This document shows positions 1-5,636 of a stretch of DNA of 6,405 nt, piece by piece. Numbering within the stretch: the stretch's first letter is position 1; each line of letters begins with the position of its first letter. The position numbers and the translations under genes were made by a program. The notes below the pieces were generated by a model. That model saw nothing but the letters and a program-made list of their open reading frames with translations, was not told the origin of the DNA and did no database searches. The DNA is from Ruminococcaceae bacterium UBA2656 (GTDB lineage Bacteria > Bacillota > Clostridia > Oscillospirales > Acutalibacteraceae), in assembly GCA_002359465.1 (NCBI GenBank), contig DENA01000027.1:1-6405 (forward strand), in the 5' to 3' direction.

Positions 1-175
1 TTCTCGGCTTACTATTGAGTAACTCCTTTACCTATTGGAAATATTATATTGCATTCATAACAAAAGCGCAATGAAAAACAACGAATATTAGTGAGGCGAA
101 TGGCAGACACAGCTGCAGGTTGGCATTGTCTACTCACGAACGAACTGTTCGTAATTGTGATGTGAGTTTTCGCGT
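1..175. other. Left flank without a supportable gene
   Basis: No reading frame here has a convincing start, ribosome binding site or recognisable protein. One plus-strand frame is open from the window edge to a TGA at 72-74. Its 23 codons give a hydrophobic peptide that could be the tail of a membrane protein, but this is too short to call. The region lies downstream of the minus-strand regulator and contains an inverted repeat at 136-152. No T-tract follows that repeat on the minus strand, so no terminator for the regulator can be claimed. Confidence 0.5.
136..152. repeat. Short inverted repeat ACGAAC-n5-GTTCGT
   Basis: Perfect 6-bp arms ACGAAC (136-141) and GTTCGT (147-152) are separated by GAACT, about 24 bases past the stop codon of the minus-strand regulator. 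TCAC at 134-137 and GTGA at 157-160 add a looser outer symmetry. No run of T follows on either strand, so it does not look like an intrinsic terminator. It could be a protein-binding site or chance. Confidence 0.35.
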
Positions 176-538
176 TTATCTTACATTCTCATGGTGACAA
201 TATCGGTTGTCAAGAAGACACTTTTTCGTTGCCCAAGCGATTTCAAAAATCATGCGCTTTTCCTGACTGGTACAGTCATCCAACAGCATAAGCAAATCAG
301 CCAGATATTCCCCCGAATCGCTGGTCTGATTGCCATTTAGAAGACGATCCATTGTAATTTCGAGGGCATTGGATATTCGTAATAACGATTCAAGGCTGGC
401 CTTCCTTTTAGCTGTTTCAATATGGCACATATAGGTCGCGGACATATCAATTTTTTCAGCCAAATCTGCTTGTGTCATTTGTTTTTCCAAACGAAGTTCC
501 CTAATTCTCAAACCAATGATTTTAAAGTTTATTGACAT
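176..538 (-). CDS. XRE-family HTH transcriptional regulator (120 aa)
   Basis: This is a cytoplasmic DNA-binding protein of the lambda-Cro/C1 (XRE, HTH_3) family, probably a repressor. The helix-turn-helix domain covers about residues 9-66. MTQADLAEKI (21-30) is the positioning helix and SATYMCHIETAKR (33-45) the recognition helix, followed by the usual LLRISNALEIT stretch. Residues 78-108 form a leucine-rich, probably helical tail (LADLLMLLDDC...) suited to dimerisation. The ATG start is well supported: on the minus strand AGGAGG (545-550) lies 6 nt upstream. The gene is divergent from the recombinase operon and the shared intergenic region has an inverted repeat over the likely promoter, so it probably represses itself and perhaps the recombinase. 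XRE proteins beside integrases commonly act as control switches of mobile elements. The target here is inferred. Confidence 0.88.
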   Translation of the reverse strand: MSINFKIIGLRIRELRLEKQMTQADLAEKIDMSATYMCHIETAKRKASLESLLRISNALEITMDRLLNGNQTSDSGEYLADLLMLLDDCTSQEKRMIFEIAWATKKCLLDNRYCHHENVR

Positions 539-556
539 ACGCTTCCTCCTGTTCGA

Positions 557-578
557 GTAGAATTTAATATCATTCTAC
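557..578. promoter_or_regulatory. Candidate operator: inverted repeat GTAGAAT-n8-ATTCTAC
   Basis: Perfect 7-bp arms at 557-563 and 572-578 are separated by 8 bases (TTAATATC). The right arm read on the minus strand contains TAGAAT, the proposed -10 box of the XRE gene, so a dimeric repressor bound here would block that promoter. The site is about 20 bases upstream of the regulator start codon, a typical place for autoregulation. The symmetry and position are visible in the sequence; binding by the XRE protein is inference. Confidence 0.5.
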
Positions 579-600
579 AAGACAGGCTTAAAACTGGAAA
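572..600 (-). promoter_or_regulatory. Probable sigma-A promoter of the XRE gene
   Basis: On the minus strand, a TTTCCA -35 box (595-600, 4 of 6 consensus bases) lies 17 bp before a TAGAAT -10 box (572-577, 5 of 6). Transcription would start near 565, leaving a short leader that contains the AGGAGG ribosome binding site. The inverted repeat at 557-578 overlaps the -10 box and the start point. Confidence 0.45.
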
Positions 601-640
601 CGGAAAACTGCCTTACATACTATACTAAAATTATTTCTTT

Positions 641-684
641 GAAAATGAACCACAGGCAAATCAGTTAGCCTATGGTTCATTTTC
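641..684 (+). terminator. Strong hairpin with flanking A/T runs, terminator-like
   Basis: GAAAATGAACCACAGGC (641-657) pairs with GCCTATGGTTCATTTTC (668-684): 17-bp arms with a single C/A mismatch (653/672) around a 10-base loop. The upper stem is the GC-richer part, with AAAA before it and TTTTC followed by further pyrimidines after it. This is the form of an intrinsic terminator that could work in both directions. It sits between two divergent genes, where no terminator is needed for either. It may insulate the recombinase operon from upstream transcription, act as an attenuator in a leader started near 630, or be a protein-binding site. Confidence 0.55.
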
Positions 685-708
685 TTTCTATTCTGATTCA
701 TATATAAT
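680..708 (+). promoter_or_regulatory. Candidate promoter of the recombinase operon
   Basis: A perfect TATAAT (703-708) lies 32 bases before the recombinase start codon. The matching -35 region is poor: TTTTCT at 680-685 with a 17-bp spacer matches 3 of 6 bases, so an activator might be needed. An alternative -10 box, TATACT at 621-626, lies upstream of the hairpin at 641-684 and also lacks a good -35. If that one is used, the hairpin would be part of the transcript leader. Confidence 0.4.
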
Positions 709-739
709 TTGTAATATGTCGTTTTTGGAGGAGTTTTGC

Positions 740-2632
740 ATGACTGAAAACAAATATTATATAGATGACCGAAAATTGCGAATCCGTGAACGTTATAAAG
801 GCAGCACTCTGGATGATGTGGAGATTATTCCTGCAGCACCGCAAGAAAATATCTATGACAGCGAGCAGAAAAAGCGTGTGGCGGTTTACGCAAGGGTTTC
901 CACTGACGATCCACGCCAAACATCCTCATTTGAGCTGCAAAAGAACCACTACACGGACTTTGTCAGCCGTCGTTCCAATTGGACATTGGTTGGAATTTAT
1001 GCAGATGAAGGTATCTCTGGTACTTCACTTCAGCACCGCGACGCTTTTCTCCGAATGATCGATGACTGTCTCACCGGCAAAATCGATCTGATTGTAACAA
1101 AGTCTGTTTCACGTTTTGCCAGAAATATTTTGGATTGTATTGGTTATGTACGTCAACTGGCTGGAATGAAGCCGCCTGTTGGTGTTTTTTTTGAAACAGA
1201 AAATATATACACGCTGGACAGCAGCAGCGAAATGATTCTTTCCTTTATGGCTACGATGGCTCAGGAAGAGTCTCATAATAAAAGCGAAATCATGAACGCT
1301 TCAATTGATATGCGGTTTCATAGAGGTATACTGCTCACCCCTCCCCTGCTGGGTTACGATCAGGACGAAAATGGGAAACTGGTTATTAATCAGAAAGAAG
1401 CTGAAACCGTTCGGCTGATTTTTTTTATGTATCTTTTTGGATATACGTGCGTCCAGATTTCCGATACTCTCACAAAATTGGAACGCCATACGAAGAAAAA
1501 TAACACAACATGGTCACCGGGTTCTATTTTGCAGATCTTACAGAATGAGCGATGTTGTGGTGATGTCCTTGCCCGCAAAACATGGACGCCCAATTACCTT
1601 GACCATAAATCCGTAAAGAATAAAAATAATCGAAACCAATATAAATGGAAAAACACACACGACGCAATTATTTCTCGGGATGATTTTATCGCAGTACAGC
1701 GACTGATCAGCAATGCAAGGTACGGTAATAAAGGAATTCTGCCGGAGCTGCATGTCATACAAAACGGCGCACTAAAAGGATTTGTCGGAGTGAATCCCCA
1801 TTGGGCGGTGTTCAAGGCCGCTGATTATCGTTCTGCATCCGAAAGTGTTTATGACGGTGCCTACACCTCTGTTGAGAATGAACCGAAGATTGAAGCAAAA
1901 TCCGGTGATTTTGACTTACGTGGATTTGAAATTGCACGAGCCCAGTTCTTTGATACAGCTGAGAAAATCTGTATCACATTTTCCTCTGAATATATCGTTT
2001 TCAGCGCCAAATGTATCAGAAGGTTTGACAAAGCGCAGTACATAGAAATGTTGGTGCATCCGGGTGAGTATCTTCTGGTTGTACGCCCGTGCGCAAAAGA
2101 AGTACGAAACGCAATTAGGTGGGCAAAGCAACACGACGGTCAATATTTTGCTCGCAGTATTAGCTGCGCAGCATATATCAAAACGCTATTTGAACTATTT
2201 GGATGGAAACTCTCCTGCAAATATAGAATCCGTGGAGTTTTTAAGCAAAAGGATGAAGAGGCGGTTGTGGTATTTAATATGCAGGAAACTGAAATTTTCA
2301 TTCCACAGGATGCATTGGATACAAGCATGGAAACACAATTAGACTCTGACCTGCTGAATGGCAAAGTGAAACCGTTTACCAACGGACCGAAAAAAGATAT
2401 TATGGCGTATCCCGCTACATGGGCGAATAATTTTGGCAACAATTTTTACCGGAATGCCCAAGCGTGCGAGCTCATGGCTTTTGACAGAAATGGCACATGG
2501 AACGTTCATGAACAGGGTCAGCCTTTTTCTGATTCCCCACCACTAAGTGTTACAAACGCAGAAGTTGCCGGTGCGCAGATCAAGCAATTAATCTGTAATA
2601 TGCAGCAGGAGGTGGATAATGATAGAGAATAA
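740..2632 (+). CDS. Large serine recombinase with atypical C-terminal domain (630 aa)
   Basis: This is a site-specific DNA recombinase/integrase of the large serine family, expected to cut and rejoin DNA at attachment sites through a phosphoserine link. The catalytic (resolvase) domain spans about residues 45-190. YARVST contains Arg52 and the nucleophile Ser54, and KSVSRFARN supplies Arg125 and Arg128. Residue 124 is Ser where small resolvases have Asp. A recombinase domain (about 199-330) begins LTPPLLGYDQDENGKLV and contains the usual WSPGSILQILQNERCCGD stretch. No CxxC pair occurs after residue 330, so the zinc ribbon usual in clostridial family members is missing. Residues 395-566 instead form a domain shared with the next two genes. 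The ATG at 740 is chosen over one at 716 because GGAGG (727-731) sits 8 nt before it. The gene overlaps the next by 14 nt. Family assignment is firm; target sites are unknown. Confidence 0.92.
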   Translation: MTENKYYIDDRKLRIRERYKGSTLDDVEIIPAAPQENIYDSEQKKRVAVYARVSTDDPRQTSSFELQKNHYTDFVSRRSNWTLVGIYADEGISGTSLQHRDAFLRMIDDCLTGKIDLIVTKSVSRFARNILDCIGYVRQLAGMKPPVGVFFETENIYTLDSSSEMILSFMATMAQEESHNKSEIMNASIDMRFHRGILLTPPLLGYDQDENGKLVINQKEAETVRLIFFMYLFGYTCVQISDTLTKLERHTKKNNTTWSPGSILQILQNERCCGDVLARKTWTPNYLDHKSVKNKNNRNQYKWKNTHDAIISRDDFIAVQRLISNARYGNKGILPELHVIQNGALKGFVGVNPHWAVFKAADYRSASESVYDGAYTSVENEPKIEAKSGDFDLRGFEIARAQFFDTAEKICITFSSEYIVFSAKCIRRFDKAQYIEMLVHPGEYLLVVRPCAKEVRNAIRWAKQHDGQYFARSISCAAYIKTLFELFGWKLSCKYRIRGVFKQKDEEAVVVFNMQETEIFIPQDALDTSMETQLDSDLLNGKVKPFTNGPKKDIMAYPATWANNFGNNFYRNAQACELMAFDRNGTWNVHEQGQPFSDSPPLSVTNAEVAGAQIKQLICNMQQEVDNDRE

Positions 2633-3338
2633 TCTTATTTTAGATAGCGCCGGAAAAAGCTCATTATTGCATGAGAGCACCGGTCAAAATCAATACGATG
2701 ACAGAAGCGACGCACAAGAAGAGTCATTTAGTTATGAAGGGTACCAAGTAGTTCGTCGCGAATTCTTTTCACACATTCACGAGCCATCCATCGTTTTTAA
2801 TCGGTGTAAAATATCTTTGAATACAGCATGTCTAAAGAAATTGCCGGATGTAGATTATGTGCAAATACTGGTTAATCCAGAAGAGAAAAAGCTTGCCGTG
2901 CGTCCACAACGTGAAGATAAAAAAGATACTTTTCTTTGGTGTACTACCAGTAACGAGCAACGCAAGCCACGGCAGATTACCTGCCGAATGTTTTTTGCCA
3001 AAGTAATTCAAATGATGGACTGGAATCCAGATTGCCGTTATAAAATACTTGGCAAACTGATACGAAGTAGTGATGAGTATCTTTTTATTTTCGATCTTAC
3101 GGCCACGGAAGTCTATCAGTGCACTTTGAGTAATGATGATAAGCCTCGAATGTCCCGTACTCCGGTTTATCCAGCGGAATGGCAGAATCAATTCGGACTT
3201 CCCGTTGAAGAGCATAGCAAGTTGCTGCAAGTCAATATATTTGACGGATATACTGTCTTTGGTATCAAAGAAAATAATGATCCTCAGACAGAGCTTGCAA
3301 GGAAAGCTCCGTCTTCTGGGGAGGGTCTCAAAGTATGA
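2619..3338 (+). CDS. Unknown protein paralogous to the recombinase C-terminus (239 aa)
   Basis: I recognise no named family. Residues 41-193 match residues 395-566 of the upstream recombinase. Both share G-[FY]-x3-R-x2-FF at the start, then YVQILVNPEEKKLAVRP (80-96; recombinase YIEMLVHPGEYLLVVRP), W135-x5-Y-K-I-L-G, and YPAEWQNQFG (184-193; recombinase YPATWANNFG). There is no resolvase catalytic domain, signal peptide or membrane segment. Residues 1-38 are polar and probably disordered. The start has an excellent AGGAGGTGG (2607-2615) and lies inside the end of the recombinase gene, so translation is probably coupled. I infer an accessory protein of the recombinase that uses the shared domain for DNA binding or subunit contact, for example as a directionality factor. 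This function is not shown by the sequence. Confidence 0.8.
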   Translation: MIENNLILDSAGKSSLLHESTGQNQYDDRSDAQEESFSYEGYQVVRREFFSHIHEPSIVFNRCKISLNTACLKKLPDVDYVQILVNPEEKKLAVRPQREDKKDTFLWCTTSNEQRKPRQITCRMFFAKVIQMMDWNPDCRYKILGKLIRSSDEYLFIFDLTATEVYQCTLSNDDKPRMSRTPVYPAEWQNQFGLPVEEHSKLLQVNIFDGYTVFGIKENNDPQTELARKAPSSGEGLKV

Positions 3339-3712
3339 TGGGAAGCAGTTTAAACAAACCGCTGATTGTGATTGATTTTAAAAAGCATCGTATCAGGATT
3401 CATAAAAATACGCTACTGTCTATCGGCTGCCCGGAATATATTTTTCTGTTGGTCAACCCTGAAGAACGTTCGCTGATGATTCTGCGTAGCGACCGTTTCA
3501 ATCCACGTGCTCATCGGATATCATCTGGCTCTCAGGAGGGTATCAAATCGGTTGAATTATATAGTCAGTCGTTAGTTAAAACGCTACGTAATGTATGTAT
3601 CAATTGGCAAGATCAAAAAACTTACCGCTTATATGGGGACATTATTCAAAATGAAGGAATTGTGCGCTTTTATATGCCAAGTGCCCTTCCAGTGAAGGAG
3701 AGTGAGTTATAA
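3335..3712 (+). CDS. Unknown small protein, third copy of the shared domain (125 aa)
   Basis: This small soluble protein of unrecognised family consists almost entirely of the core of the domain seen in the two upstream genes. YIFLLVNPEERSLMILR (35-51) aligns with the matching stretch of both, and W91-x5-Y-R-L-Y-G lies 56 residues after Tyr35, compared with 55 in the other two. It lacks the YPAxWxNxFG segment at the C-terminal end of the longer copies, so it is a minimal version. The start ATG overlaps the previous stop (ATGA at 3335-3338), with GGGGAGGG (3318-3325) in front. A second ATG follows directly at 3338. The tight overlap suggests fixed stoichiometry with its neighbour. It may be a partner, competitor or directionality factor of the recombinase; this is inference. 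Confidence 0.77.
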   Translation: MMGSSLNKPLIVIDFKKHRIRIHKNTLLSIGCPEYIFLLVNPEERSLMILRSDRFNPRAHRISSGSQEGIKSVELYSQSLVKTLRNVCINWQDQKTYRLYGDIIQNEGIVRFYMPSALPVKESEL

Positions 3713-3716
3713 GAAT

Positions 3717-4667
3717 ATGCCGGAATTGAAAATAGTTAAGTTAATAATAGACAATGATTTTAAACAACTGATACCCTCGTTATCGGAAGAAGAACGGTGT
3801 TTGCTGAAGGAAAACCTTATTCGTGATGGCTGCCGGGAACCTCTGTCGGTGTGGAATAATACAATTTTAGATGGCCATAATCGATATGAGATATGCACCC
3901 GTCATCAGATTCCTTTTTCAATTCAACGTATTTATTTGCGAAACCGTGAGGAAGCCACTGTATGGATTTGCATAAATCAACTTGGACGCCGCAATATTAC
4001 GGAAGAAACACGAAGATATTTAATCGGCAAAAGATATGAGACAGAGAAGATACTTGGGGTTCATAACGTAGCCGGAATCAACCAACATACTAAAAAAGAG
4101 GTCGGGGAAAACATTTTGCCCGAAGCTCCTTTTGGGCTGACTGCAAGCCGGACAAGGGAAAGACTGGCAGCGGAATACAATATCTCTCACGCCACTGTTC
4201 TCAACTATGGACAATATTCTCGCGCTCTGGATTCTCTTTCTACAGTTGTACCGGAGATTACACCGAAAATTCTCTCTGGAGAGCTCAAGATATCACAAGA
4301 TAACATTGCCTACCTATCCCAATTAGCCAGCCAGGAGGTTATACGATTGAAACAATTAGTTTCAGAAGATTCATCCGTGTTGGGCAGTAACGCCGAAATA
4401 CACCGGCTATTTCCACCAAAGCAAACAAAGGCCCCATTATCTATGCCGCCCGGATCCATAAAGGACATGCCTTCCTATGATCCAGACGCTGAAATATCCA
4501 GTCTTACACTGACCATTCCTTCCTGGGTTAGCTCAATCAACCGCGTCAAGGCCGCTTCGAGTCTAGAAAGCACAACAGTCCAGGCTCGTGGAAAACTTGT
4601 TGAAGAACTTAGCCGCCTAAAGGAAACGATTGACTACATGCTTACGGTTATAAGGGAGGCGCCGTGA
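3717..4667 (+). CDS. ParB/KorB-like DNA-binding protein (316 aa)
   Basis: This is a cytoplasmic protein with a ParB/sulfiredoxin-type N-terminal domain at about residues 5-95. ILDGHNRYEIC (50-60) corresponds to the GExRxxA nucleotide-binding box of ParB. INQLGRRNITEETRR (86-100) corresponds to the next conserved box, in the form common in phage and element ParB-like proteins. A helix-turn-helix candidate follows at about 149-175 (LAAEYNISHATVLNYGQYSRA). Residues 282-312 could form a short coiled coil for dimerisation. Related proteins bind centromere-like or operator DNA, and some bind CTP or have nuclease activity; which applies here cannot be read. No ParA ATPase is in the window. The start is uncertain: ATG 3717 lies 4 nt after the previous stop, but AAGGAG (3695-3700) is 16 nt away. 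An in-frame GTG at 3702 would add five residues, but is only 1 nt from that AAGGAG. Confidence 0.82.
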   Translation: MPELKIVKLIIDNDFKQLIPSLSEEERCLLKENLIRDGCREPLSVWNNTILDGHNRYEICTRHQIPFSIQRIYLRNREEATVWICINQLGRRNITEETRRYLIGKRYETEKILGVHNVAGINQHTKKEVGENILPEAPFGLTASRTRERLAAEYNISHATVLNYGQYSRALDSLSTVVPEITPKILSGELKISQDNIAYLSQLASQEVIRLKQLVSEDSSVLGSNAEIHRLFPPKQTKAPLSMPPGSIKDMPSYDPDAEISSLTLTIPSWVSSINRVKAASSLESTTVQARGKLVEELSRLKETIDYMLTVIREAP

Positions 4668-5515
4668 TGGAAGATTACCATGAATATGTCCCAAATGTTT
4701 ATTTCGAACAGATTCCTATCAAAAACTTGGTCTCCAATCAGGATTATCAAAGAAATTTGGCCGTTTCGCACCTTAGAAGGACGATAGAGAATTTTGATCT
4801 GTATCAAATCAACCCAGTAAAAGTCAGTCGCCGCGACGGCGTTAACTATGTTTTTAATGGTCAGCATACCATCGAAGTTATCGCCGCTGTATCTGAATCA
4901 CGCGAGACTCCGGTCTGGTGTATGATATATGACGATCTAGAGTATAGTCAGGAAGCAAACATCTTTGCCAACCAGATGAAATGCATCAAGCCATTACTCC
5001 CTTATGAGGTTTTTATGGCTAATGTGGAAGCCGGAAATGACGACCAGCTGCTTATTAAATCTCTAGTAGAGTCCTACGGCATGTTTATCTCACAAAACAA
5101 AGCTCCCGGTAGTATCTGTGCCATTGCCTGTCTTGAGGATATCTATCATAAATTTGGGTTTCATGTGCTTGATCGCACACTACGCCTGTGTATAGGCACA
5201 TGGGAAGGCGATTATAACTCCCTGTCTGCTAATATGCTTAAAGGAATCGCACTGATGATAGTCGCTTTCGGGGAGAGTATGAAAGATGATCTTTTCAAGG
5301 AAAAAGTCGGTGCATTCTCTGCCAGAGAAATCAGCCGCACGGCAAAGGAGCGAAGGGCCGGTTCGAGAGGGTATGCCGAATCCATACTTATCGCATATAA
5401 CAAGAAAATGAAGGCAGGCCTTCAATGGTCAAAGTTATACCAGTCACAGTCTGCAGTTTCAGAAGAATCGTTGCACTTTGGACAAGCATATTCCGCGACT
5501 GTCTGCTTTCACTGA
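4667..5515 (+). CDS. Second, divergent ParB-like protein (282 aa)
   Basis: The N-terminal half resembles the ParB-like fold seen in DUF6551-type proteins. IPIKNLVSNQDYQRNL (17-32) is the usual entry strand. VFNGQHTIEVIAAV (62-75) takes the place of the ParB GExRxxA box, with Gln-His in the centre. EANIFANQMKCIKPLLPYEVF (96-116) is the following conserved helix. Residues 120-282 are helical and not recognised; no signal peptide or membrane span is seen. ATG 4667 is chosen over the adjacent GTG 4664 because AAGGGAGG (4652-4659) lies 7 nt before it. The start shares one base with the previous stop (TGATG), so the two ParB-like genes are translationally coupled. The protein shows little similarity to its neighbour beyond the fold, so it is not a recent duplicate. 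A role in partition, regulation or DNA processing of the element is plausible but unproven. Confidence 0.75.
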   Translation: MEDYHEYVPNVYFEQIPIKNLVSNQDYQRNLAVSHLRRTIENFDLYQINPVKVSRRDGVNYVFNGQHTIEVIAAVSESRETPVWCMIYDDLEYSQEANIFANQMKCIKPLLPYEVFMANVEAGNDDQLLIKSLVESYGMFISQNKAPGSICAIACLEDIYHKFGFHVLDRTLRLCIGTWEGDYNSLSANMLKGIALMIVAFGESMKDDLFKEKVGAFSAREISRTAKERRAGSRGYAESILIAYNKKMKAGLQWSKLYQSQSAVSEESLHFGQAYSATVCFH

Positions 5516-5636
5516 TACTTACCAACAGAATTCGCTCTTGTTAATCAGCACAAAATATGGTTTAATTAATACAAATTTATATTATTTTTTACTTATATAC
5601 GGAATTAGATACAGGTATGGTGGAGATGAAATAAAT
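5516..5636. other. AT-rich spacer, probable element/chromosome boundary region
   Basis: These 121 bases separate the mobile-element operon from a gene of different character. The stretch 5551-5600 is very AT-rich. I see no GC-rich hairpin followed by T, so transcription from the recombinase operon may run into the next gene. If the element is integrated by its own recombinase, an attachment site would be expected near here, but no duplicate core can be identified because the other end is outside the window. Confidence 0.4.
5538..5566 (+). promoter_or_regulatory. Candidate promoter for the downstream sensor gene
   Basis: TTGTTA (5538-5543) and TTTAAT (5561-5566) are separated by 17 bp and match the sigma-A boxes at 4 and 5 of 6 positions. 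A transcript would start about 65 bases before the TTG start codon. In such AT-rich DNA a match of this quality can occur by chance. Confidence 0.35.

Noticed and set aside
3..74. Short plus-strand frame open from the window edge to TGA at 72, hydrophobic, possibly the end of a membrane protein
   Set aside because: Twenty-three codons with no family signal are not enough to call a gene fragment.
716..739. Upstream in-frame ATG at 716 as the recombinase start, adding eight residues
   Set aside because: No ribosome binding site precedes 716, while GGAGG at 727-731 is ideally placed for the ATG at 740.
698..919. Minus-strand open frame of 73 codons covering the recombinase start
   Set aside because: It overlaps the well-supported recombinase start and has no recognisable domain.
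2832..3230. 132-codon minus-strand open frame
   Set aside because: It lies opposite the 239-aa gene, whose plus-strand protein has clear paralogs in both neighbours; the minus frame is a shadow.
5516..5550. Possible weak hairpin (AACAGA with TCTTGTT) as terminator of the operon
   Set aside because: The stem is short, bulged and AT-rich and has no following T-run.
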